Source: Acidobacteriota bacterium | GTDB taxonomy: Bacteria > Acidobacteriota > Vicinamibacteria > Vicinamibacterales > JACQTH01 | Assembly: GCA_016210935.1 (NCBI GenBank) | Contig: JACQTH010000321.1 | Span: forward strand, 1-10,665 | Direction of reading: 5' to 3' | Length of the DNA stretch: 10,665 nucleotides | Part shown: positions 1 to 6,646 of the stretch, one piece after another | Numbering within the stretch: position 1 is the first letter of the stretch | How the letters are laid out: each line of letters begins with the position of its first letter | Notes under the pieces: model-generated | What the model was told of the DNA's origin: nothing | Database searches by the model: none | The model's input: the letters and a program-made list of their open reading frames with translations, nothing else | Translations under genes and position numbers: made by a program

Positions 1-237
1 CGACTCGCGCGCCTCGACGATCAGATTGTTGACCCCGAGCTGCTCGATGAACGCCATCACCTCCTGCTGCGCGCCCGCCCCGATCGACAGCATGGCGACG
101 ACCGCCGCCACGCCGAAAATCATCCCGAGCATCGTCAGCAGTGACCGCAGCTTGTGCGCGCGCAGATTCTCGAGCCCCATCCGCAGATCGGGCCAAAAAT
201 CCGCGGCCGACGATGAACCGCCGGGTACGACGCTCAT
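1..237 (-). CDS. MacB-type ABC transporter permease, N-terminal part (runs off window)
   Basis: Seventy-nine codons are visible, read from an ATG at 237 down to base 1, and the gene continues outside the window. After a short cytosolic lead (residues 1-28) comes the family signature LRAHKLRSLLTMLGMIFGVA, which opens the first membrane helix (about 30-53). It is followed by an SIGAGAQQ stretch, the start of the large periplasmic MacB core domain (MacB_PCD). MacB/FtsX-type permeases couple cytosolic ATP hydrolysis to export through a periplasmic adaptor and a TolC-like channel. The visible part has no Walker motifs, so the ATPase is probably a separate gene, but it could be fused further on. 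The start is fixed by a 4-bp ATGA overlap with the stop of the upstream membrane fusion protein, which indicates translational coupling in one operon. Substrate is unknown. Confidence 0.88.
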   Translation of the reverse strand, partial: MSVVPGGSSSAADFWPDLRMGLENLRAHKLRSLLTMLGMIFGVAAVVAMLSIGAGAQQEVMAFIEQLGVNNLIVEARES

Positions 238-1541
238 TTCGTGCCGGTGCCTGAGGGCAGCGTCGGTGCAGATCCAGATTGCGCCGGTCCTGCGGGGGTC
301 GTGTTCGGATCAACCAGGGCGACCTCGGTGCCCTCGGCCAGACCGCCGATGACCACACGGCTTTCCGTCACGTGTTCGATCTTGACCTCCTGCGAGTGGA
401 ATCGCTCGCCGGCCTTGACGAAGGCGTGTGTCTTGCCGTTCTTCTCGAAGACCGCCTGACGGGGCAGGTGGAGGGCCTCGGGAATCTCCCGCCCTTCGAT
501 GACGACGCGAGCGGACGCGCCTGCTTTCAGCCGAGGATCGGGTCTGTCGAACGTGAAGGTGACCTCGAACAGCCGCGTCACGGTCGCGCCTTCGAAGATG
601 TTCGCGCGGTTCGCACTGCCGGCGAGCGTACCGACCCGGACGGGAAAGACCTCGCCGGGCATCGTATCAACGAACAGGGACGCCGGCTCGCCGACTGTAA
701 GATTTGTGCGGTCGCCTTCCTCCACCCTCGCGCGCACTTCCATCCGGCCCGATTCGATGATATCCACCACCGGCCGGCCGGAAGCCACCGAGTCGCCGTC
801 CCGATATTCGGGAATGGGCATCCCGAAATACACAACCTGGAGGCCATCGCGGTTCTCCTTCACCGTCACCACGCCGTCGAGCGGCGCACGCAGCACCAGA
901 CTCTCCAGAACTTTCGTGGCACGCTGCATCGCGAGCCTCGCCTTGTTGCGTTTCTCCTGCGCGACGTCGAGCGACGCCTGACTGGTGGCCGCGCGCGACG
1001 TCACGTCTTCCCGCGTCTGAGCCAGCCGGCGCTTGGCTTCCTCGAGCGACAACAGGTTCTTCTGCGCCTCGACGGCCGCGATGAGGTCGTTGGCGGACGC
1101 ATCGAGCTCCGCCCGGCGGACGTCGTACGTGGCGGTCAGCAGCGCGACCGCGTCCTGAGCCTTCTGCACCTGCGCGTCCGCCTGGATTTTGGCGATCTCC
1201 TGCTCCGCTTCGGCGAGCTCGGACTGCGCCTGCTCGAGGGCGTGTTCGTGATCGGCGGGATCGAACTCGACCACGACCTCACCCGCCCTCACGGGCGCGC
1301 CCGCCGTGAGCAAGTACACGATCCGAAGCGTGCCCCCAACGGGCGGGGCATCCAGCGTCACCGTCCGGCCGGCCCGCAGCTCGCCGGAAGCATGCACCGT
1401 CACCTTGACAGCCCCCTTGGTCACCCGGGCGGTTGGCACGCTGGTGCCATGTTCGGGAAGGCGTGGCACGGCCAGTGCGATCGCTGCAGCCGCGGCAACA
1501 ACCCCGACAACAATCATGGTGCCTGTGGCGCGGCGATTCAT
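234..1541 (-). CDS. HlyD/MacA-family periplasmic adaptor (third of three)
   Basis: This 435-residue membrane fusion protein would bridge an inner-membrane ABC permease and an outer-membrane channel. A signal anchor spans about residues 8-25. Lipoyl-like half-motifs lie at about 55-95 (GAPVRAGEVVVEFDP) and 215-227 (LRAPLDGVVTV). They flank a long alanine/glutamate/lysine-rich alpha-helical hairpin (about 97-212). A beta-barrel region follows (about 265-350, with LTVGEPASLFVDTMPG), then a membrane-proximal domain (about 355-410) and a disordered Pro/Ser/Thr/Gly tail ending TGTK. The ATG at 1541 overlaps the stop of the upstream paralogue as ATGA and has an AGAGG five bases before it. The 3' end overlaps the MacB-type permease in the same way. 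It is thus the adaptor closest to the permease. The family is clear; the transported substrate cannot be told. Confidence 0.9.
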   Translation of the reverse strand: MNRRATGTMIVVGVVAAAAAIALAVPRLPEHGTSVPTARVTKGAVKVTVHASGELRAGRTVTLDAPPVGGTLRIVYLLTAGAPVRAGEVVVEFDPADHEHALEQAQSELAEAEQEIAKIQADAQVQKAQDAVALLTATYDVRRAELDASANDLIAAVEAQKNLLSLEEAKRRLAQTREDVTSRAATSQASLDVAQEKRNKARLAMQRATKVLESLVLRAPLDGVVTVKENRDGLQVVYFGMPIPEYRDGDSVASGRPVVDIIESGRMEVRARVEEGDRTNLTVGEPASLFVDTMPGEVFPVRVGTLAGSANRANIFEGATVTRLFEVTFTFDRPDPRLKAGASARVVIEGREIPEALHLPRQAVFEKNGKTHAFVKAGERFHSQEVKIEHVTESRVVIGGLAEGTEVALVDPNTTPAGPAQSGSAPTLPSGTGTK

Positions 1542-2800
1542 TGCAGCCTCTTTATGATGTCAGGCGACGGGCGTCTGGATGCGATGCGCTCGCCCGGCTC
1601 GACGCCCCCCACGAGAATCGTTTGCTCTTTCCCCCGTCTGCCGACCCGCACTCCGCGTTCCTCAAACTGCGAACCCGCCAGACGGTAGACAACCGGAGCG
1701 CCGTTGCGCTGGAAGATCGCCTCGGACGGGACGAGCACCACGTCTGGAACCCGCTCGGTGGCGATTCGAGCCACTGCCGTCATGCCCGGCCGAATTCGTG
1801 GATCGACCTCGAGGACGATCAGATCCAGGTCGAAATTTCGGGGAGGCGGCCAGCTCGATCCATAGTCGACTCGCGCCAGCATCGAGATGCTGTTGATCCT
1901 CGCCTTGAACTCGCGCCCCGGCACCGCTTCGATTCGCACGATTGCCTCCTGTCCGGGCCGCAGCCGGCTGCGATCGGTCTCGTCGAGCCGCGCCAGCAGG
2001 TGCACCGAGGAGAGATCCGGCAATTCGAGGATGGCGGATCCGGGCCAGGCGCGATCGCCCTGGCGGAACTCCGGCGCTCTGCCCATCATGCTCCCCACTC
2101 GGTAGTTCGGCAGCACGTTCACGATCCCGCCGGTCGGCGCCGTGAGCTGCAGCTTCTTCAACCCATCCTCAGCCCGCGCCAGGTCGAAGAGCGCCTTTTC
2201 CCGTTTACGTACTTTGCTTGCCCGATCAGCCTCGGCGCTGATTCGATCGGATTGGGCCCTCTGCTCGATCTCCTTGAGGCGCCGTTCGGCGTCGGCAAAA
2301 CTCAGCTTGGCGGTTTCGTTGTCGACCCTGGACACGGTTTCTCCGCGGTACAGATCGAGTTTCGCGCGCTGCACATCGTACGAGGCCTTTATGAGCGCCG
2401 TCGCGTTTTCCTCGTCTTTGAGGCGCGCCTGCGCTTTGGCCTGCTCGATCTCCGCGTCTGCCTGCTTCAGTTCCGACTGCTTGTCCTGAATCGTGCGCCG
2501 AAGCGTCGTGGCATCGAACTCCACGACGACGTCTCCCGCTTTCACCGGAGCGCCGTTTTTGACGAGCCTGAGGATCTGCAGCTCGCCCGACTGCATGGGC
2601 GAACTGATCACCACGGATTTCTGCGGCCGGATTTCGCCACGCAGCTCCAGCGTGTCCACGAATTCACCGCGTATGACTTCGGCGGTGGGCAGATCGGGGG
2701 CGGAACCTCGGCCTGCTGTGACGAAAAGGCCGGTGGCGGTCAGCGCCACCAGCACCATGCCTGTGACCGTGATGTGGCTGCGCCTGTATTCCCACTTCAT
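1538..2800 (-). CDS. HlyD/MacA-family periplasmic adaptor (second of three)
   Basis: This is a 420-residue membrane fusion protein. It has a basic N-terminus (KWEYRRS), a signal anchor at about residues 10-29, and a first lipoyl half with GAPVKAGDVVVEFD (about 83-96). A charged coiled-coil hairpin covers about 98-215. The second lipoyl half is LTAPTGGIVNV (about 219-229). A beta-barrel (about 262-348, with RLRPGQEAIVRIEAVPG) and a membrane-proximal domain (VPSEAIFQRNG, about 357-367) complete the fold. It is collinear with both neighbouring paralogues but clearly diverged from them, so this is not a recent duplication. Both ends are ATGA overlaps with the flanking adaptors. The ribosome binding site is weak (GAGAG), which fits translation coupled to the upstream gene. 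Confidence 0.9.
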   Translation of the reverse strand: MKWEYRRSHITVTGMVLVALTATGLFVTAGRGSAPDLPTAEVIRGEFVDTLELRGEIRPQKSVVISSPMQSGELQILRLVKNGAPVKAGDVVVEFDATTLRRTIQDKQSELKQADAEIEQAKAQARLKDEENATALIKASYDVQRAKLDLYRGETVSRVDNETAKLSFADAERRLKEIEQRAQSDRISAEADRASKVRKREKALFDLARAEDGLKKLQLTAPTGGIVNVLPNYRVGSMMGRAPEFRQGDRAWPGSAILELPDLSSVHLLARLDETDRSRLRPGQEAIVRIEAVPGREFKARINSISMLARVDYGSSWPPPRNFDLDLIVLEVDPRIRPGMTAVARIATERVPDVVLVPSEAIFQRNGAPVVYRLAGSQFEERGVRVGRRGKEQTILVGGVEPGERIASRRPSPDIIKRLQ

Positions 2801-4053
2801 CGCTCGTCTCTCGCCCCGGCGTTACGGGACAGCACGGCGCCTTCCTCTATTCCGCTGACGGCGGCTTCATGGGCGCCCAGCATCCCGACGGTGATCGGCT
2901 GATCTCGGTATGACGACCCGCGTCTCACGTGGACGTATACCCGATCACCGTCGGAGCGGAGCGCATCGCGAGGCACGACCAGGGCGCCCGGGATCCGGCC
3001 CAGCTCGACGTCGCACCACGCCGTCAGGTCGGGCATCAGGCTCGGATGCGTGCCATGGATGTCAACGAGCACGACGAAGATGCGGACCTTCGGGGAGAGT
3101 GTCGAGACCAGGCCGATCGGTGAGATCTGCGCGATGCGACCGTCGAAGAAAAGATTCGGATACGCGTCGAGGCCAACGCGGACCGGCTGGCCGACTTTCA
3201 GGTCGTTGATGTCCGCCTGGTTGACGCGAGCCCGGATGCGCATCTTCGCTGGGTTCACGATGTCGACCACCGGCATCCCCGCCCGCACCTCTTCACCTTC
3301 CTGAACCTCGGTCGGCGTGCCCATCCTGAAGACCGTTCGGATAACCGCCATGCCGTCGATGGAAGCCCGGACCGCCATCTTGTCGGCGTTGGCCTCGGCC
3401 TGACGCATCGCGTTCTCTGCGCGGGCGCGCCGAATCGCCAGGATTTGCTGGTCCGCTGCGGCAGCCTTCCGCTTCAGCGCGTACGTCGCCTTCAACTGTT
3501 TCACCGTCGCCCCGGCCTGCTCGAGCGCCAGCTGGTTCTTCTCCGCCTGCACCCTGGCGAGCATCTCGTTCTTCAGCACCTCGAGCTTTGCCCGGGCCAC
3601 CGCGTTCTCGGCAACCGCGATCTCCGTGTCGTCCTTGGCGAGGGCGGCGCGCTCCGCCGCTTCGCGCTTGCGGATCTGCTGATCGAGATCGTTCACCTCT
3701 GCTCGACGATCGAGGGCGGCGGCGATCTGCGTCTGCCGGTCGAATTCGACAATCAGGTCGCCTTTGGCGACGGGGGCCCCACCTTTCACGAGTCTGGTAA
3801 TCACGAGCGACTGTGTCCCAGGTCCGGAGAGCCGCGGCGTGGCGATGGTTGACGACTCCACGGCTTCGACCGTTCCGCTTAAGCGTACCGAGCGGACGAA
3901 GTCACGGCGTGCGACGATGGCAGTGGATTCGCGGCGGGAAACCTCAGGTGTGGCTGTCGATTGTCGGCCGAAGGTCAGAACGGCGGCGGCGATCACGATC
4001 GCACCTGACGCGGCGGCGACGGCCCATCGAGCAAAGACGGGTTTAGGGCGCAT
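2797..4053 (-). CDS. HlyD/MacA-family periplasmic adaptor (first of three)
   Basis: This 418-residue membrane fusion protein is probably the first gene of the efflux operon. Visible parts are a basic N-terminus (RPKPVFARW), a signal anchor at about 10-28, and a first lipoyl half ending GAPVAKGDLIVEFD (about 92-105). A long helical hairpin rich in Ala, Glu, Arg and Lys follows (about 108-225). Next come the second lipoyl half (VRASIDGMAVI, about 228-238), a beta-barrel (about 268-350, with DLKVGQPVRVGLDAYP) and a membrane-proximal domain (VVPRDALRSDGD, about 359-370). The ATG at 4053 has an AGAGG about four bases upstream. The 3' end overlaps the next adaptor as ATGA. Upstream is a 420-bp spacer on the same strand, where the operon promoter should lie; I could not pick a convincing -35/-10 pair. 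Confidence 0.9.
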   Translation of the reverse strand: MRPKPVFARWAVAAASGAIVIAAAVLTFGRQSTATPEVSRRESTAIVARRDFVRSVRLSGTVEAVESSTIATPRLSGPGTQSLVITRLVKGGAPVAKGDLIVEFDRQTQIAAALDRRAEVNDLDQQIRKREAAERAALAKDDTEIAVAENAVARAKLEVLKNEMLARVQAEKNQLALEQAGATVKQLKATYALKRKAAAADQQILAIRRARAENAMRQAEANADKMAVRASIDGMAVIRTVFRMGTPTEVQEGEEVRAGMPVVDIVNPAKMRIRARVNQADINDLKVGQPVRVGLDAYPNLFFDGRIAQISPIGLVSTLSPKVRIFVVLVDIHGTHPSLMPDLTAWCDVELGRIPGALVVPRDALRSDGDRVYVHVRRGSSYRDQPITVGMLGAHEAAVSGIEEGAVLSRNAGARDER

Positions 4054-4473
4054 CCACCCTCTCGTTATCAGACTGAGCCGGGGCCGGATCGGTTTGCTGC
4101 ACGCCGTTCCAGTTTACGGTAACCCGAATCACTGAGCGGGTCATGACGAGTTGCACACTCACGCACGCGGGGGCGGAAGGTGCATGGTGCAGGGTGCAAT
4201 GGTGCAGGGTGCGACAGGGCCTATATGACGGTTTGAACCTTTCACCACCGTTCGTATCTTTGCACCTTGCACCTTGCACCTTGCACCTGGACCGTTGGGC
4301 CTCTCAGCTCAACATTGACCGCGACGGCGGGCAGCGTTGAGAAAACCGCGCCGTGTGTTGCTGCAACCCTCAGGTCGATAAGGAGTAGGGCCAGTGGTCG
4401 GTAGCCAGTGGCCAGAATGCAAGGAGGCCAGAATGCAAGGATCTACTGGCCACCGGACACTTGCTACTGGCCA
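4054..4473. other. Gene-free spacer with two inverted word arrays
   Basis: This 420-bp gap separates the third pseudopilin-like gene from the adaptor operon. I see no credible gene: the short open frames here translate the repeats. It holds the 7-bp array at 4179-4287 and the GGCCAG/CTGGCC array at 4390-4474. About 90 bases in between (4300-4388) hold only a weak hairpin, CTCAAC paired with GTTGAG. The promoter of the adaptor operon should be in the lower part (4054-4178), but no clear sigma-70 boxes are evident. Confidence 0.6.
4179..4287. repeat. Inverted array of a 7-bp word (GGTGCAn / TTGCACC)
   Basis: The left arm (4179-4213) has five copies of GGTGC(A/G) spaced 7-8 bases apart, the spacers being T, G, AT and G. 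The right arm (4260-4287) is four perfect tandem copies of TTGCACC. The arms are complementary and separated by 46 bases, so the region could fold as a long interrupted hairpin on either strand. It lies upstream of the adaptor operon. No T-run follows it, so a simple intrinsic terminator is unlikely. Confidence 0.85.
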
Positions 4474-4474
4474 C
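4390..4474. repeat. GGCCAG/CTGGCC direct and inverted repeat cluster
   Basis: Two exact tandem copies of GGCCAGAATGCAAGGA lie at 4410-4425 and 4426-4441. The word CTACTGGCCAC occurs twice, at 4443-4453 and 4464-4474, and is roughly inverted relative to GTAGCCAGTGGCC at 4401-4413. The cluster begins exactly at the stop codon of the pseudopilin-like gene at 4474 and could act as a 3'-end structure for its mRNA. Confidence 0.7.
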
Positions 4475-5184
4475 TAATTCGGCCGGCGCGGGATGGTTGG
4501 TGACGGGGTGTTCGGCGTTCCGGGCAGTAAGGGTGTCGCGCCCGGTCGGGCTGGTCCAGGAGCCCCGCCTGGCCGCACGGTTCCGCCTGGCATGCCCGGC
4601 GCGACGCCGGGCTGCCGCGGCATGAACGCCTGATACGTGAAGTGCCACTCGTTGTAGTGCTGGCGGCCGTTGTAGAGGCGGATCGATTGGTCTTTGCTCT
4701 TGCTCGCCACGCCGGCAATTCCTCCGGCAGCGGGGCCCGCCTGCGAAAACGGCGTCGCGAACGGGCCGGCGGATGGAGAGGCGCCTGGCGAGCCGCCTCG
4801 ACCGGGCTGCGAGGGCGAGATCGGCGTGGCGATGGCTCCAGGCCTTGACGCGACCTGAGGGCTCGTTGGCGTCAGGCTGAGAGCGGAGGCAGGCAGCACC
4901 TGAAAGTCGTCGCCGGTGATGGGGTCCTTGTACTTTTTGCGGAGGAAGCGTTGTTCGACGAGCACGTCCACGGAGGGAGGAAACGCGTTGGCGTACTTGC
5001 GCTGAAAGAGCGCGATGGCGCGCGCGTACTGCTGGCCGCGGAAGATCAGCTCGGCTTCCTTCTCGCGCTGAGCGGTCTGCCGCCAGACGGGCAGCGCGAC
5101 GGTCAGCATCACCGACATGACGGCCAGCATCACGAGGAGCGCCGCCATGGCGTACCCGTCGCAGCGCTCGGAAGCCGGCTTCAT
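4474..5184 (-). CDS. Atypical type II secretion pseudopilin-like protein with Pro/Gly-rich tail
   Basis: From the ATG at 5184 this is a 236-residue protein. It has a short basic leader (MKPASERCDG) and a putative prepilin peptidase site Gly10|Tyr11, followed by a hydrophobic helix (about 11-33). The mature residue +5, usually Glu in pseudopilins, is Ala here, as in minor tip pseudopilins of the GspK kind. After the helix comes a charged amphipathic stretch (REKEAELIFRGQQYARAI) and a conserved-looking FPPSVDVLVEQRFLRKKYKDP segment (split here as FPPSVDVLVE and RFLRKKYKDP, about 68-88). A low-complexity Pro/Ser/Gly region (about 105-158), a GVASKSKDQSIRLYNG..YNEWHF motif region (about 158-182) and a second Pro/Gly-rich tail follow. 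I prefer ATG 5184 because GGTGA lies eight bases before it; a TTG at 5217 would add 11 residues. It probably serves the same pseudopilus as the upstream genes. It could instead be a fimbrial-type accessory protein. Confidence 0.78.
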   Translation of the reverse strand: MKPASERCDGYAMAALLVMLAVMSVMLTVALPVWRQTAQREKEAELIFRGQQYARAIALFQRKYANAFPPSVDVLVEQRFLRKKYKDPITGDDFQVLPASALSLTPTSPQVASRPGAIATPISPSQPGRGGSPGASPSAGPFATPFSQAGPAAGGIAGVASKSKDQSIRLYNGRQHYNEWHFTYQAFMPRQPGVAPGMPGGTVRPGGAPGPARPGATPLLPGTPNTPSPTIPRRPN

Positions 5185-5223
5185 GGCTGAGGTCACCGCA
5201 GTCACCAATCGTCGCAAGATGTT

Positions 5224-6558
5224 ATGACAGCCAAACCTTTTTCAGCGTACCACGATCGAACGTCGCGCGGGCTCGCCGCTAGCCGTGCTTGCACGGCTAG
5301 TAACGAAGCTTCGCGTGTTTCACTGGTCGGTTCGAGGCGAAGCTTCGTTACTCTCCTCTTCGTCCTCGCAGCCGTGGCGGGCTGCGAACGTGTGCCGCTG
5401 GTTGCCCCAACGCAGTCGACCATCGGTCTGTTCGCCACCAGCACCGTCATCGCCACGAACGGATCGACACAGCTGACAGCGACGGTTCGCGACCAGAGCG
5501 GCGTCCCGGTTCTCAACGGTACGGTCGTGAGCTTCACGACCACACTCGGGACCATTGAGCCGCGTGAAGCCCGGACCGAGAACGGCGCGTCGACCGCCCG
5601 ACTGGTGTCGACCGGACAATCGGGCACGGCGACCATCAAGGCTTTTTCCGGCAACGCGGTTTCCGAAGCCCTCGAGGTCCGAATCGGGGGTGCGGCGGCG
5701 TCGCGTGTCGTGCTCAACGTCACCCCGTCGACGCTGACCGCCACAGGCGGCACCGTCCAGCTCGTCGCGGTGGTCACCGACGCCAGCGGCAATCGATTGT
5801 CCGGCGTCCCCGTGACCTTTACCGCGACGGCCGGCACGCTCGGTCTCGGCACAGTCATCACCGACCTGAATGGTGAAGCGCGGACCACGCTGACGACCGC
5901 ACGCGAGACGACCATCACGGCGAGCGCGGGCGGACAGCAGGCGCAGGTGACGGTGACCGTGAACGCCGGTCCCGTGGTGGCCATCACGCCTCCAACAACC
6001 TTGCCGATTGCGCGGCAGCAGGCGGCGGTGTTCACGATGACCGTCTCGCCGGGCGGCGGAACGACCGGCGCGCCCATCACCAACGTTCGGGTTGATTTCG
6101 GCGACGACGACTTCGTGAACCTCGGGCCCGTCACCGGAACGGTGACCGTGTCCCATGTCTACGGGGCGGGCGGCACCTATCTCGTGACGGCGACCGCGAC
6201 CGATAGTTTCGGTCAGCGGACAGCCGTCTCGACAACGGTGTCGATCGCGGAACCGGCGCCGCTGAACGTCAACATCACCGCGTCGACGGCGGTCGCGCGC
6301 CCGAACCAGCCGGTCACCTTCACCGCGAGCGTGACCTCGACCGGCGGAGGCTCCACATCCGTCGATCTGTTCGAGTGGACCTTTATCGGCGCCGACCGGA
6401 TCGATCGCGCGCGGACGACCGGGAACTCCATCTCCCATACCTTCGGATCGATCGGCACGAAGACGATCCAGGTCACGGTGCACGGAACGTTCGGCTCCGT
6501 CGGTACGGGCCAGATCCAAATCTCCGTCGAGAACCCGGCGACGATCGATCAGAACTGA
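5224..6558 (+). CDS. Lipoprotein with Big_1-type Ig domains and PKD-like domains
   Basis: This 444-residue protein is the only plus-strand gene. Residues 40-54 (SFVTLLFVLAAVAGC) form a hydrophobic core and lipobox, with Cys54 the likely lipidated residue. Two invasin-like bacterial Ig domains (group 1) follow at about 65-155 and 160-248; each has the pattern TVxDxxGxPVxxxxVxFTxxxGT. PKD-like domains lie at about 255-342 (VDFGDDD, HVYGAGGTYLVTATATD) and 345-437 (FEWTF, HTFGSIGTKTIQVTVHG). Such modules mediate surface adhesion or spacing. No catalytic domain is visible. The ATG at 5224 is the only ATG/GTG/TTG start that keeps the lipobox in frame. It gives an unusually long 53-residue pre-lipobox segment, which contains two palindromes, and has no good ribosome binding site. 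The gene diverges from the pseudopilin-like gene and converges on the GspG pair. Surface display is inferred, not shown. Confidence 0.85.
   Translation: MTAKPFSAYHDRTSRGLAASRACTASNEASRVSLVGSRRSFVTLLFVLAAVAGCERVPLVAPTQSTIGLFATSTVIATNGSTQLTATVRDQSGVPVLNGTVVSFTTTLGTIEPREARTENGASTARLVSTGQSGTATIKAFSGNAVSEALEVRIGGAAASRVVLNVTPSTLTATGGTVQLVAVVTDASGNRLSGVPVTFTATAGTLGLGTVITDLNGEARTTLTTARETTITASAGGQQAQVTVTVNAGPVVAITPPTTLPIARQQAAVFTMTVSPGGGTTGAPITNVRVDFGDDDFVNLGPVTGTVTVSHVYGAGGTYLVTATATDSFGQRTAVSTTVSIAEPAPLNVNITASTAVARPNQPVTFTASVTSTGGGSTSVDLFEWTFIGADRIDRARTTGNSISHTFGSIGTKTIQVTVHGTFGSVGTGQIQISVENPATIDQN
5279..5352. repeat. Paired perfect palindromes inside the lipoprotein N-terminal coding region
   Basis: A perfect inverted repeat has arms CTAGCCGTGC (5279-5288) and GCACGGCTAG (5291-5300) around a 2-base loop. 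Next to it is a 16-bp perfect inverted repeat with arms at 5299-5314 (AGTAACGAAGCTTCGC) and 5337-5352, separated by 22 bases. Each of these arms itself contains the palindrome CGAAGCTTCG. Both structures lie between the start codon and the lipobox. They look like a dispersed palindromic element rather than ordinary signal-peptide sequence. Confidence 0.85.
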
Positions 6559-6579
6559 AATACAAGGGGACTGCGGCCA

Positions 6580-6638
6580 GGGGTCGGGGGACGGTTGGTT
6601 GAATTTCACCGTTCCCTGACCCCCGTCCCCTGACCCCC
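6580..6638. terminator. Inverted repeat between convergent genes, possible bidirectional terminator
   Basis: The 88-bp gap between the convergent lipoprotein and second pseudopilin genes holds GGGGTCGGGGGACGGT (6580-6595). Its near-complement is at 6608-6623 (14 of 16 positions), with a 12-base loop between them. The right side also carries a direct repeat of CCCTGACCCCC at 6614-6624 and 6628-6638. Position and structure suit termination of both transcripts. There is no T-run on either side, so an intrinsic terminator of the classical kind is not proven. Confidence 0.5.
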
Positions 6639-6646
6639 CGCTTTCC

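Noticed and set aside
279..1688. Long plus-strand open frame of 469 codons
   Set aside because: It is antisense to two well-supported membrane fusion proteins, has no domain signal and an Arg/His-rich composition typical of a high-GC shadow frame.
1433..2902. Long plus-strand open frame of 489 codons
   Set aside because: It lies antisense to the second adaptor and parts of its neighbours, and its composition is that of a shadow frame.
4043..4279. Small minus-strand open frame of 78 codons upstream of the adaptor operon
   Set aside because: Much of its translation comes from the 7-bp word array, and it overlaps the start of the first adaptor.
4179..4287. CRISPR array
   Set aside because: Words are only 7 bp with no unique 30-bp spacers, and the arms are inverted.
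4370..4648. Minus-strand open frame of 92 codons at the end of the pseudopilin-like gene
   Set aside because: Half of it is an alternative frame of that gene and half encodes the GGCCAG repeat cluster.
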